From Nonomuraea cypriaca (GTDB lineage: Bacteria; Actinomycetota; Actinomycetes; Streptosporangiales; Streptosporangiaceae): a stretch of 64,000 nucleotides of DNA. The stretch is from contig NZ_JADOGI010000012.1 in assembly GCF_015645445.1 (NCBI RefSeq), forward strand, positions 23,127-87,126, written 5' to 3'. Numbering within the stretch: position 1 is the stretch's first letter; the number at the start of each line of letters is the position of its first letter. A program made the position numbers and the translations under genes. The notes under the pieces are model-generated. The model had not been told where the DNA came from. It saw nothing but the letters and a program-made list of their open reading frames with translations, and did no database searches. Shown here piece after piece: positions 24,063-32,604 of this stretch.

Positions 24063-25246
24063 CAGATCCCTCCCACGAACCGTCCGGGAGACATCCTGCG
24101 CCCGGGATCGAAGCGTTCCTTGACCCGCCGCATCAGCGGCAGCCCGCTCACCTGCCCCCACCGGTCGATGCTTTCGTACGGCGCGGACAGCACGCTCACC
24201 CGCCCGCCTGCGGCCTCCACCCGTTCGCGGAGCTCCGTCACGACGGCGGCCAGCTCGCTCTCGCCGGTCGCGTCCGAGTCCAGCAGCACCCGTCCTGAGA
24301 CGGGTGAGCCGCGCAGCGCCATGCCGGTCGCGGCCGCCGCGTCGAGCACGGCCCGCGTCCCCGAGGCCGGGAACCGCAGCTCCACCAGCAAGTCGTCCCG
24401 CAGGATCAGCCCCCACCACGAGGGCCGCACGTCGCCGATGGTCCCGCCGCCGGTCAGCTCGCGCAACGCCTGCGCCCTGGGCTCGGCCGCCGACCCCTCG
24501 ACCAGCGCGGCCAGCGTCACCGGCCCGCCGGGACCCGGCCAGTCCACCTCGACCGCGCTCGGCTCGGCCTGCGACGCGGCCAGCGCCGCCGCGATCCCGG
24601 GCACCTGGGCGCGATCGAGCTCCGTCGTCAGCCAGCGCCGCGCGGCCGGCAGCGGATGCAGCCGGAACGTGGCCTCCGCGATGACGCCGAGGGTGCCGTA
24701 CGAGCCGGTGAAGAGCTTGCCGAGGTCGTAGCCCGCGACGTTCTTGACGACCTTGCCGCCCGACCTGGCGACGGTGCCGTCGGGCAGCACGACGGTGACG
24801 CCGATCAGCAGGTCCCGCGCGGCGCCGTAGCGGAACGCGCGCGGCCCGGGCAGCGCGGCGGCCAGGGTGCCGCCGACGGTCGTGTTCTCGGTGAACGGCA
24901 CGTCGAGCGCCAGCTCCTGCCCCTTCTCCGCCAGCGCGGCCGCCAGGGCGTCCATCGTCACCCCGGCCTCGGCGCGTACCACGAGGTCGCCGGCCGCGTG
25001 CTCAAGGAGCGTGTTCATGCAGCACATGTCGAGCAGCACGTCGCAGCGCTCCGGCGGGCGGCCCCAGTGCAGCTTCGTACCGCCGCCCGCGGGAACGACC
25101 GCCAGGTCGTCCTCCGCGCACGCCCGCAGCACGGCCGCGACCTCCTCGACCGTCTCCGGCAGCGCCACCCAGCGGGGCTGCACCCCGCTCACGGCGTCGT
25201 CCGCGTCCGCCTGCCTGACCGTCACGCCCTGCCACGCCGGCGCCAT
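24062..25246 (-). CDS. glcE: Glycolate oxidase FAD-binding subunit
   Basis: 394 residues. It has a PCMH-type FAD fold: VVPAGGGTKLHWG (about 51-63), VTMDALAAAL, the TVGGTLAAALPGPRAFRYG segment and GKVVKNVAGYDLGKLFTGSYGTLGVI. The length and the position between glcD and glcF fit GlcE. It joins both neighbours by single-base TGATG overlaps. The three subunits oxidise glycolate to glyoxylate at the membrane. Confidence 0.92.
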   Translation of the reverse strand: MAPAWQGVTVRQADADDAVSGVQPRWVALPETVEEVAAVLRACAEDDLAVVPAGGGTKLHWGRPPERCDVLLDMCCMNTLLEHAAGDLVVRAEAGVTMDALAAALAEKGQELALDVPFTENTTVGGTLAAALPGPRAFRYGAARDLLIGVTVVLPDGTVARSGGKVVKNVAGYDLGKLFTGSYGTLGVIAEATFRLHPLPAARRWLTTELDRAQVPGIAAALAASQAEPSAVEVDWPGPGGPVTLAALVEGSAAEPRAQALRELTGGGTIGDVRPSWWGLILRDDLLVELRFPASGTRAVLDAAAATGMALRGSPVSGRVLLDSDATGESELAAVVTELRERVEAAGGRVSVLSAPYESIDRWGQVSGLPLMRRVKERFDPGRRMSPGRFVGGI

Positions 25247-26685
25247 CAGAACTGCTCCGCCTTCCCTGACTCGACCAGCGGGTGGACGCCCTTGCGCACG
25301 CCCGGCACCTCGCCGCACAGCCGCGGCGTGGGGAACACCTTGCCCGGGTTGGACAGGCCCCGGGGGTCGAACGCGCACCGGACGAGCTGCATGGTGTCCA
25401 GGTCGTCCGCGCCGAACATCCTCGTCATGTAACGCGACTTGTCCACCCCGACCCCGTGCTCGCCCGTGATCGAGCCGCCGTGTTCGATGCACAGGTCCAG
25501 GATCGCGCCGGAGACCACCTCGGCCCGCTCGCCCGCCCCCGGCTCGGCGTCGTCGAACAGCACCAGCGGGTGCAGGTTGCCGTCGCCCGCGTGGAAGACG
25601 TTCGCCACCCTGATGCCGTGCTCCGCGGAGAGCCGGTCGATGGCGGCCAGCACCGCGGGCAGCGAGGTGCGCGGCACGACGCCGTCCTGCACGATGTACG
25701 CGGGACTGATGCGCCCGACGGCCGCGAACGCCGACTTGCGCCCCTTCCAGATCGCCGCCCGCTCCGCCGCGTCGGCCGCCACCCGCAGCTCGAACGCGCT
25801 CGAGCAGATCTCTTCGAGCTGCGCGAACTGCCGCTCCACCTCCGCCGCCGGGCCGTCCAGCTCCACGATGAGCACGGCTCCCGCGCCCTCGGGGTAGGAG
25901 CAGGCCACCGCCGCCTCGGCCGCCTCGATGGACAGGGCGTCCATCATCTCGATCGCGGCCGGCACGATGCCCGCGCCGATGATCGCCGAGACTGCCTCGC
26001 CGCCCTGCTCGATGCTCTCGAACGCGGCCAGCACCGTGGTCACGGCCTCGGGCGCGCGGCTCAGGCGTACCGTGATCTTGGTGGCGATGCCCAGCGTGCC
26101 CTCCGAGCCGATGAACGCGCCCAGCAGGTCGTAACCCGGGTCCATGCGGTCGAGCGTGACCAGGTCGCCGTCCGGGGTGACGATCTCGCAGGCCTCGACG
26201 TGGTTGACGGTGAAGCCGTACTTGAGGCAGTGGGCGCCGCCGGAGTTCTCCGCGACGTTGCCGCCGATGGAGCAGACCTGCTGGCTGGAGGGGTCGGGCG
26301 CGTAGTAGTAGCCCTGGCCGCGTACCGCCTCGGTGATGGCCAGGTTGGTGACCCCCGGCTCCACCACGGCCCTGCGGCCGGGCAGGTCGATCTCCAGGAT
26401 CGCGCGCATCTTGGCGGTGACGATGAGCACGCCGTCCTCGCGCGGCAGCGCGCCGCCCGACAGGCCCGTGCCCGAGCCCCTGGCGACGAAGGGCACGCCG
26501 AAGTCGTTGCAGAGGCGTACTACGCGGGCGACCTGCTCGGCCGTGTCGGGGAGCACGACCACGCCGGGGGTCGCCCGGTGGTAGGTGAGGCCGTCGCACT
26601 CGTACGTGCGCAGGCGTACCGGATCGGTGATCACCGAGTCATGGGGCAGCAGCGAGCGCAGAGCCGCTGTCAGCGTTTCTAGCAC
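25246..26685 (-). CDS. glcD: Glycolate oxidase catalytic FAD subunit
   Basis: 479 residues from GTG with a GGGGG ribosome site. The FAD-binding N-terminal half has FVARGSGTGLSGGALP (about 67-82), CSIGGNVAENSGGAHCLKYG and FIGSEGTLGIATKITVRL. The C-terminal FAD-oxidase_C domain ends with GSITGEHGVGVDKSRYM and PGKVFPTPRLC. This is the standard GlcD/D-lactate dehydrogenase family arrangement. The following glcE and glcF genes favour glycolate as the substrate. It begins 21 bases after the malate synthase stop. Confidence 0.94.
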   Translation of the reverse strand: MLETLTAALRSLLPHDSVITDPVRLRTYECDGLTYHRATPGVVVLPDTAEQVARVVRLCNDFGVPFVARGSGTGLSGGALPREDGVLIVTAKMRAILEIDLPGRRAVVEPGVTNLAITEAVRGQGYYYAPDPSSQQVCSIGGNVAENSGGAHCLKYGFTVNHVEACEIVTPDGDLVTLDRMDPGYDLLGAFIGSEGTLGIATKITVRLSRAPEAVTTVLAAFESIEQGGEAVSAIIGAGIVPAAIEMMDALSIEAAEAAVACSYPEGAGAVLIVELDGPAAEVERQFAQLEEICSSAFELRVAADAAERAAIWKGRKSAFAAVGRISPAYIVQDGVVPRTSLPAVLAAIDRLSAEHGIRVANVFHAGDGNLHPLVLFDDAEPGAGERAEVVSGAILDLCIEHGGSITGEHGVGVDKSRYMTRMFGADDLDTMQLVRCAFDPRGLSNPGKVFPTPRLCGEVPGVRKGVHPLVESGKAEQF

Positions 26686-26706
26686 CGATCCCCCTTTGTG
26701 TGGTCG

Positions 26707-28284
26707 TTATGGCATTTGAGCATAGGCGGGCAGCGTGAGGAACTCGGCGAAATCATCGTCCAGCGCCACTTCCTTGAACAGTGCCGTCGCCTGCTCGAAC
26801 AGCTTCTCGTCGTATCCCGGCTCGCCGGCGATCTTGTCCAGCTCCTCCGCGATGATCCGCTCCACCAGCTCCTTCGTCACCTGCGCGCCGGTGTCGGCGA
26901 GCGTGATGTCGTTGTGGATCCACTGCCAGACCTGCGAGCGCGAGATCTCGGCCGTGGCGGCGTCCTCCATGAGGTTGTGGATGGCCGCGGCGCCCTGCCC
27001 GCCCATCCAGGAGGCCAGGTAGCGCAGCCCGACGTCCACGTTGGCGCGCAGCCCGGCCTCGGTGATGTCGCCGGGCGTCTCGGAGACGGCCAGCAGCTCG
27101 GCGGCAGTCACGCTGACGTCCTCGCGCAGCCGGTCGAGCTGATTGGGTCGCGATCCGAGCACCCCGTCGAACACCTCGCGGCAGACCGGCACCAGGTCAG
27201 GGTGGGCCACCCAGGACCCGTCGAACCCGTCGCCCGACTCGCGCGTCTTGTCCGCCCGCACCTTCTCGAGCGCGACCGCGTTCACCTCGGGGTCGCGCCG
27301 CGACGGGATGAACGCCGCCATCCCGCCGATGGCGTGCGCGCCGCGCTTGTGACACGTACGCACCAGCAACTCGGTGTACGCCCGCATGAACGGCGCCGTC
27401 ATCGTGACCGAGTTACGCTCAGGCAGCAGGAACTCGCGGCCCCTGGTGCGAAACTTCTTGATCACGCTGAACAGGTAGTCCCAGCGGCCCGCGTTGAGCC
27501 CCGCCGAGTGGTCGCGCAGCTCGTACAGGATCTCCTCCATCTCGAACGCCGCCGGGTACGTCTCGATGAGCACGGTCGCCCGGATGGTGCCGTAGGGGAT
27601 GCCGAGGAGCTCCTGAGCCCTGGTGAACACGTCGTTCCAGAGCCGAGCCTCCAGGTAGGACTCGATCTTGGGCAGGTAGAAGTACGGGCCCTTGCCCTTG
27701 TCGATCTGCCGCTTGGCACAGTGGAAGAAGTAGAGCCCGAAGTCGAACAGCGCCCCCGTCACCGGCGCGCCGTCCACCGTGGCGTGCTTCTCGTCCAGGT
27801 GCCAGCCGCGCGGCCGCACCACGACCGTGGCCAGCTCCGCGTCGGGCCCGAGCGTGTAGGACTTGCCGCCTGCCTCGAAGTCGATCGTGCGGTCGAGCGC
27901 GTCGCGCAGGTTGATGTGGCCGCTCACGCAGTTTTCCCAGAGCGGGGAGTTGGCGTCCTCGAAGTCGGCCAGCCACACCCTGGCGCCGGAGTTGAGCGCG
28001 TTGATGGTCATCTTCTTGTCGACGGGACCGGTGATCTCGACCCGGCGGTCCTCCAGACCGGGCGCCGGGGGAGCGACCTGCCAGTCGGCCTGCCTGATCT
28101 GCTTGGTCTCGGGCAGGAAGTCCAGGGTGCCGCCGGCCGACAGCTCGGCCTGCCGCGTCTGGCGGGCCTTGAGCAGCTCCAGCCGCCTGGCGCCGAACTC
28201 GCGCTGGAGGGTCGCCACGAAATCGAGCGCCTCCGGCGTGAGTATCTCGTCGAACCGGTTGAGCATCGGGCCGGTGATCTCCAT
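26707..28284 (-). CDS. aceB: Malate synthase A
   Basis: 525 residues, the usual length of the A isoform. Signature segments include [11 protein letters not shown] (about 104), [48 protein letters not shown], and [20 protein letters not shown]. The enzyme condenses glyoxylate with acetyl-CoA to give malate in the cytoplasm. I use ATG 28284, preceded by an AAGGAAGAGGGG purine stretch; an in-frame upstream ATG would add 19 unconserved residues. As the first gene of the operon before glcDEF it completes a glycolate-to-malate route. No isocitrate lyase gene is nearby, which points to glycolate or glyoxylate salvage rather than acetate growth. Confidence 0.95.
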   Translation of the reverse strand: MEITGPMLNRFDEILTPEALDFVATLQREFGARRLELLKARQTRQAELSAGGTLDFLPETKQIRQADWQVAPPAPGLEDRRVEITGPVDKKMTINALNSGARVWLADFEDANSPLWENCVSGHINLRDALDRTIDFEAGGKSYTLGPDAELATVVVRPRGWHLDEKHATVDGAPVTGALFDFGLYFFHCAKRQIDKGKGPYFYLPKIESYLEARLWNDVFTRAQELLGIPYGTIRATVLIETYPAAFEMEEILYELRDHSAGLNAGRWDYLFSVIKKFRTRGREFLLPERNSVTMTAPFMRAYTELLVRTCHKRGAHAIGGMAAFIPSRRDPEVNAVALEKVRADKTRESGDGFDGSWVAHPDLVPVCREVFDGVLGSRPNQLDRLREDVSVTAAELLAVSETPGDITEAGLRANVDVGLRYLASWMGGQGAAAIHNLMEDAATAEISRSQVWQWIHNDITLADTGAQVTKELVERIIAEELDKIAGEPGYDEKLFEQATALFKEVALDDDFAEFLTLPAYAQMP

Positions 28285-28298
28285 GGGACCCCTCTTCC

Positions 28299-28317
28299 TT
28301 TTCCGAGGTGTGGAAAA
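28299..28317. promoter_or_regulatory. Inverted repeat upstream of aceB, candidate IclR site
   Basis: TTTTCC at 28299-28304 and GGAAAA at 28312-28317 form a perfect six-base inverted repeat with a seven-base spacer, 15 bases upstream of the malate synthase start. Its position in the leader suits a repressor site. The adjacent AT-rich stretch to about 28360 is the only promoter-like DNA before this operon. Assignment to IclR is inference. Confidence 0.45.
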
Positions 28318-28445
28318 CCAGTTCTGGATTATGGAATTCAACCTACTCTTGTGCTGGTTCAGGGGTCAAAGCTGGGGTTCCCCCAGGGGGTGTTCCGGGG
28401 CATCCCCGATACGTGCGCGGGCCCGGCGAGGAGAGGATCTGGGGC

Positions 28446-29138
28446 ATGAAGAAAATCGCGATCGCGGGCGGGCTGCTGGCCTCCGCCGTGCTGCTCACCG
28501 GTTGCGGGCTCGCGCAGATCGCCGGCCCCTCCCACCAGGACACCGTCTCCTACCAGGTGACGGACAAGGTCGCCAAGCTGCGGGTGGACGGCCACGCGGG
28601 CGACACCGTGGTGACGGAGACCGACGGCACGGCCATCCGCGTCGTGGAGACCCTTCGCTGGCACGGCGACGACAAGCCCAAGGCGGAGCACAAGGTCGAG
28701 GGCGACGCGTTGATCGTGACGTACGACTGCCCGTCGGACTGGGGCAGCTGCGGCGTCGACTACAAGATAGAGATCCCCAAGGGGCTCCCCGTCGACCTCG
28801 ACAGCGGCTCGGGCGACATCACGCTCAGGGACCTGACCGGGGACATCGAGGTGTTCGTCGGCTCCGGCGACGTGGACGCCGCCGGCCTGACGGGCAAGAA
28901 GGTGTCGGCCGAGGCCGGGTCGGGAAACGTGGAGCTCGTGTACACCTCCGCGCCCGACGACGCGAAGGTGGAGGTCGGGTCGGGTGACGTGGTGCTCAAG
29001 GTGCCCGACGTCGCCTATGACGTGTCGACCGACACGGGAGCCGGCGACGCGGAGGTCACCGTCAAGACCGACGGGTCGTCCCCGCACAAGATCTCCCTGG
29101 CCTCGGGATCCGGCGACCTCAGCGTGTTGCCTGGATAA
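28446..29138 (+). CDS. DUF4097-type beta-helical lipoprotein
   Basis: 230 residues. A lipoprotein signal ends at LLTGCG (Cys20). The rest is the repetitive DUF4097/adhesin-like beta solenoid: IEIPKGLPVDLDSGSGDITLRDL, IEVFVGSGDVDAAGL, VSAEAGSGNVELVY, VEVGSGDVVLKVP, each turn about 20 residues with SGSGD corners. The role of the family is unknown; it is probably anchored outside the cell membrane. It is transcribed divergently from aceB and sits 50 bases before hflX in the same direction, with no evident functional link. Confidence 0.85.
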   Translation: MKKIAIAGGLLASAVLLTGCGLAQIAGPSHQDTVSYQVTDKVAKLRVDGHAGDTVVTETDGTAIRVVETLRWHGDDKPKAEHKVEGDALIVTYDCPSDWGSCGVDYKIEIPKGLPVDLDSGSGDITLRDLTGDIEVFVGSGDVDAAGLTGKKVSAEAGSGNVELVYTSAPDDAKVEVGSGDVVLKVPDVAYDVSTDTGAGDAEVTVKTDGSSPHKISLASGSGDLSVLPG

Positions 29139-29188
29139 CCAGGTGTTGGCACGGGGGATGTCGTGCCACCATCGGGGAAGACACTGAG

Positions 29189-30634
29189 GTGTCCAGACGT
29201 TCCCTAATAGAGATGACACGTATGCACGAAAACACCGCGCTCGACGAGTTCGAGACCGGCGACATGGACCTCGAGGAGCGCCAGGCGCTGCGCCGCGTGG
29301 CGGGCCTTTCCACCGAACTCCAGGACGTCTCCGAAGTCGAGTACCGGCAGTTGCGGCTCGAGCGGGTCGTCCTGGTCGGCGTCTGGACCTCCGGCACGGC
29401 GGCCGACGCCGAGAACTCCCTGCTGGAGCTGAAGCTGCTGGCTGAGACGGCGGGCTCCCAGGTGCTCGACGGCCTGGTCCAGCGCCGGCAGAAGCCCGAC
29501 CCGGCCACCTACATCGGCTCGGGCAAGGCCCTTGAGCTGCGCGACGTGGTCGAGTCGACCGGCGCGGACACCGTGATCTGCGACGGCGAGCTGGCTCCTG
29601 GCCAGCTCCGTCAGCTGGAGGAGACGGTCAAGGTCAAGGTGATCGACCGCACCGCGCTGATCCTCGACATCTTCGCCCAGCACGCCAAGAGCCGCGAGGG
29701 CAAGGCCCAGGTCGAGCTGGCGCAGCTCCAATACCTCCTGCCCCGCCTGCGCGGCTGGGGTGGCAACCTGTCCAGGCAGGTCGGCGGCCGGGCCGCCGGC
29801 GGCGTCGGCATCGGCGGCCGCGGCCCCGGTGAGACCAAGATCGAGCTGGACCGCCGCCGCATCCGCGAGCGGATGGCCAAACTGCGCCGCCAGATCGGCG
29901 GCATGTCCACCTCCCGCGACACCATGCGCTACCAGCGCCAGCGGCGCGAGGTCCCGGCCGTGGCCATCGCCGGCTACACCAACGCCGGCAAGTCCTCGCT
30001 GCTCAACCGCGTCACCGGTGCGGGCGTGCTGGTGGAGGACGCGCTGTTCGCCACCCTCGACCCGACCGTGCGCCGGGCGCGCACGCCGGAAGGCAGGCTG
30101 TTCACGATCGCCGACACCGTCGGGTTCGTCCGTCACCTTCCGCACCAGCTCGTGGAGGCGTTCCGCTCCACGCTGGAGGAGGTCGCGGACGCCGACCTGA
30201 TCCTGCACGTGGTCGACGGCTCGCACCCCGATCCCGAGGGGCAGCTGGCGGCCGTGCGCGAGGTCTTCGCCGACATCGAGGGCGCCTCCGACGTACGCGA
30301 GATCGTGGTGATCAACAAGGCCGACATGGCCGACCAGGACGTGATCGACCGCATCACCCGGCGTGAGCAGGACACCATCGTGGTGTCCGCGCGGACCGGC
30401 AAGGGCGTTCCCGAGTTGATGGCGCTCATCGAGCGGGAGCTGCCGAGGCTGGATCACGAGGTCCACCTGCTGGTTCCGTACGATCGGGGCGACCTGATCT
30501 CGCGGGCGCACAAGGAGGCCGAAGTGATCTCCGTGGACCACGTCGAGGACGGCACGATCCTGCACGCCCGCGTGCTGCCCAGCCTGTTCCAGGAGCTGGA
30601 GCGGGCCGGCAAGCCGGTCGAACGCGTCTTCTGA
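29189..30634 (+). CDS. hflX: Ribosome-dissociating GTPase HflX
   Basis: 481 residues. The HflX-specific N-terminal domain is present (DPATYIGSGKALEL, CDGELAPGQLRQLE, DRTALILDIFAQHAKSREGKAQVELAQLQYLLPRL, then a Gly-rich GGVGIGGRGPGETK linker). The GTPase has G1 GYTNAGKSSLLN, G3 DTVGF and G4 NKAD. HflX splits stalled or hibernating 70S ribosomes. I use GTG 29189 with an upstream GGGGAAG; in-frame ATGs at 29213 and 29222 are alternatives. Two hairpins follow the stop. Confidence 0.95.
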   Translation: MSRRSLIEMTRMHENTALDEFETGDMDLEERQALRRVAGLSTELQDVSEVEYRQLRLERVVLVGVWTSGTAADAENSLLELKLLAETAGSQVLDGLVQRRQKPDPATYIGSGKALELRDVVESTGADTVICDGELAPGQLRQLEETVKVKVIDRTALILDIFAQHAKSREGKAQVELAQLQYLLPRLRGWGGNLSRQVGGRAAGGVGIGGRGPGETKIELDRRRIRERMAKLRRQIGGMSTSRDTMRYQRQRREVPAVAIAGYTNAGKSSLLNRVTGAGVLVEDALFATLDPTVRRARTPEGRLFTIADTVGFVRHLPHQLVEAFRSTLEEVADADLILHVVDGSHPDPEGQLAAVREVFADIEGASDVREIVVINKADMADQDVIDRITRREQDTIVVSARTGKGVPELMALIERELPRLDHEVHLLVPYDRGDLISRAHKEAEVISVDHVEDGTILHARVLPSLFQELERAGKPVERVF

Positions 30635-30677
30635 CCCACAGGTCGGACGCGCCTTCTGGCCCATACCGCCCAGATGG

Positions 30678-30716
30678 TTGGGCAGCTCTTGCTACAAAGC
30701 GCACAGAGCTGCCCAA
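30678..30716 (+). terminator. Strong inverted repeat after hflX
   Basis: TTGGGCAGCTCT at 30678-30689 pairs perfectly with AGAGCTGCCCAA at 30705-30716: twelve base pairs with a 15-base loop, 44 bases after the hflX stop. The A/T ends make it usable in either direction, though no long T run follows. Confidence 0.7.
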
Positions 30717-30757
30717 AAGCGGCAGTGGTCGCCGAACCCTGGGATTGCTAGGATGGC

Positions 30758-30782
30758 CAGACCTAACGTTGGTCTGCTTTTT
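30758..30782 (+). terminator. Intrinsic terminator, second hairpin after hflX
   Basis: CAGACC at 30758-30763 and GGTCTG at 30771-30776 form a six-base stem with a seven-base loop, followed directly by CTTTTT. This is a textbook intrinsic terminator for plus-strand transcription, backing up the hairpin at 30678. Confidence 0.65.
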
Positions 30783-31107
30783 GGGTTCGGGTTCTGGTTT
30801 CGGATGATGACTCTTCGTGTCGAAGTCGTCAACGGGGGCCGTGGGGACGAGTTGGGGTTGCGTGACGCTTGGGATCGGTGGTCTTTCTTCCGAATAACCC
30901 TGTACAGCTGCCCGACATGTGAAATAACGTAACTGAACTGAAATCGCCGGATCATGATTCCGGCGATACGGTCACCGCACAACATATTGCGGATGAGAGC
31001 AGGAGACCCCCCATGTCGTCCGGACCCGGAGCGGACTCAGTGGGCGCGGCACAGGCCGTGCGCTGGGCGTTGTGCTCGCGTGGGGGCTCGTGCGGGGCGG
31101 TGATGCG

Positions 31108-32316
31108 GTGACCGTTCGACTCCTGACCAATATCGGGCGTCTCTGGACCGGCAACGAGGTCCTCAGCAACGCCGCCATCCTCGTGCACAACGACCGCATC
31201 GCGTGGGTCGGGCGAGCCCCCGACCTGCCGCAGAGCGTGCCCGGAGTCGTCGACGACATCGTCGACGTCGACCACGTCGAAAACCTCGGCGGCGCGCTCG
31301 TCACGCCCGGTCTCATCGACGCCCACACGCATCCCGTCTACGCCGGCAACCGCTACGCCGAGCTGGCCATCCGCACCGGCGGCTCCAGCGCCGCCTCGAT
31401 CACCGCGGCGGGCGGCGGCGTGGGCTCCACCGTCACCGTGACCCGCGGCACCGACCCGTGGACGCTCTGCAACGGCGTGCGCGAGCGGCTGCGCGGCTGG
31501 CTGCTCAGCGGCACCACCACGGTCGAGGCCAAGACCGGCTACCACCTCACCCGCGACGGCGAGCTCGCCGACGTGCGGCTCCTGCGCGAGCTGGAGAAGG
31601 AGCCGATGATGCCGCGGGTGCACGTCACGTTCCTGGCCGCGCACGTGGTCCCGCCCGAATACTTCGGCCGCCAGCGCGAATACGTCGAGGCCGTGGGCGC
31701 CTGGTGCGGCGACGCGGCCGCGGCGGGCGCCGACAGCGTCGACGTCTACTGCGACGAGGGCCACTTCACCACCGAGGAATCCCGCTGGGTCCTCGCCTCC
31801 GGCCGCAACGTCGGCCTGCTGCCACGCATCCACGCCGGCCAGTACAGCCGCCGCGGGGCCGTCCAGCTGGCCGCAGAGCTCGGCTGCGCCTCCGCCGACG
31901 GCCTGCACCACATGTCCGACGAGGACATCGCCATCATGTCCCGCTACGGCGTGCCCGCCGTCGTCTGCCCCGCCACCGCGCTCCAGCGCGGCCACCTCCC
32001 GCCGGTCCGCCAGATGATCAAGCACGGCGTGCAGATCGCGCTCGGCAGCGACCACAACCCCGGCTACTGCGGCATCACCTCGATGGCGCTGGTGATCGCG
32101 ATGGCGGTGTCGGCGTTCGGGATGAGCGTCAACGACGCGCTGCGCGCAGCCACGCTCGGCGGCGCGACCGTCCTCGGCGCCCCTGACCGCGGCGTGCTGG
32201 CGCCGGGCCGGCTGGCGGACATCGTGCAGTGGGACGCGGACCACGAGGGCGCCTTCGCCTGGTCCTTCGGCCTCAAGCCGCGCCGGGTGTGGCGGGGTGG
32301 GACGCCCGTCCAGTAG
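31108..32316 (+). CDS. hutI: Imidazolonepropionase
   Basis: 402 residues from GTG 31108, with GGGGCGG upstream; a TTG 36 bases earlier is in frame but less likely. It is an amidohydrolase barrel with metal ligands in TPGLIDAHTHPVYAGNR (about 70-86), YCDEGHF, HAGQYS and the late Asp in ALGSDHNPG. The family-specific segment GGSSAASITAAGGGVGSTV matches HutI. The enzyme opens imidazolone-5-propionate to N-formimino-glutamate in histidine catabolism. No other hut genes are adjacent, so the pathway must be split on this chromosome. Confidence 0.93.
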   Translation: MTVRLLTNIGRLWTGNEVLSNAAILVHNDRIAWVGRAPDLPQSVPGVVDDIVDVDHVENLGGALVTPGLIDAHTHPVYAGNRYAELAIRTGGSSAASITAAGGGVGSTVTVTRGTDPWTLCNGVRERLRGWLLSGTTTVEAKTGYHLTRDGELADVRLLRELEKEPMMPRVHVTFLAAHVVPPEYFGRQREYVEAVGAWCGDAAAAGADSVDVYCDEGHFTTEESRWVLASGRNVGLLPRIHAGQYSRRGAVQLAAELGCASADGLHHMSDEDIAIMSRYGVPAVVCPATALQRGHLPPVRQMIKHGVQIALGSDHNPGYCGITSMALVIAMAVSAFGMSVNDALRAATLGGATVLGAPDRGVLAPGRLADIVQWDADHEGAFAWSFGLKPRRVWRGGTPVQ

Positions 32317-32329
32317 TTGATCTCGGGGC

Positions 32330-32434
32330 ATGCCCTTGGTCGCGGTCGTCACGGATTCCAGCGCCTATCTGCCTCGGGTGGCGGGTGTCACGGTCGTACC
32401 GCTGTTTTGCGTGGCTCAAGGGGTCTTGATATGA
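32330..32434 (+). pseudogene. Truncated DegV-family (fatty-acid-binding) reading frame
   Basis: From ATG 32330 the frame reads MPLVAVVTDSSAYLPRVAGV, then TVVPL and a short tail before TGA at 32432-32434, 34 codons in all. VAVVTDSSAYLP and GVTVVPL are the conserved opening of DegV proteins, which normally continue for about 280 residues. The remaining ~170 bases before comEA do not encode the rest. degV commonly precedes comEA-comEC in actinobacteria, so I read this as the relic of that gene after a large internal deletion. Confidence 0.65.
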
Positions 32435-32604
32435 GTTGAGCGGCCTTTGCGTGACCTCGCGTCTCCCCTGTCACGGCATCCGTGTACGGCCATGAGACGT
32501 CTCTCCGGCCCCTTATCCACATGACCAACGTGTGGCGCCTCGACTGTCCACAGAACGCCGCTCGGGCCCATTGCAGCGGTCCCTGAGGGCCTACCTTCGC
32601 TGGC
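32435..32604. other. Non-coding remnant between the degV relic and comEA
   Basis: About 170 bases with several stops in each plus frame and no ribosome site until comEA. It probably holds the comEA promoter and perhaps scrambled 3' sequence of the lost degV gene. No hairpin or operator stands out. Confidence 0.4.

Larger units (their letters stand above)
30635..31107. other. AT-richer non-coding region between hflX and hutI
   Basis: Apart from the two hairpins this 470-base gap has no convincing gene. An 84-codon frame at 30678-30932 begins inside the terminator stem and shows no motif. Near its right end, TCGCCGGA (30944-30951) and TCCGGCGA (30959-30966) form an eight-base inverted repeat around an ATCATGAT palindrome. 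It lies about 140 bases before hutI and may be an operator. A weaker CTTCG-tgt-CGAAG repeat lies near 30812. Confidence 0.5.

Noticed and set aside
22833..24731. Very long plus-strand frame opposite glcF/glcE
   Set aside because: Antisense artefact of GC-rich codons; composition is Arg/His/Gln-rich and the opposite strand encodes clear GlcF and GlcE.
28285..28341. Upstream ATG adding 19 residues to malate synthase
   Set aside because: The extension crosses the inverted repeat at 28299-28317 and has no family similarity; ATG 28284 has a purine-rich ribosome site.
30678..30932. 84-codon frame after hflX
   Set aside because: It begins inside a perfect terminator stem, runs through a second intrinsic terminator, and has no ribosome site or motif.
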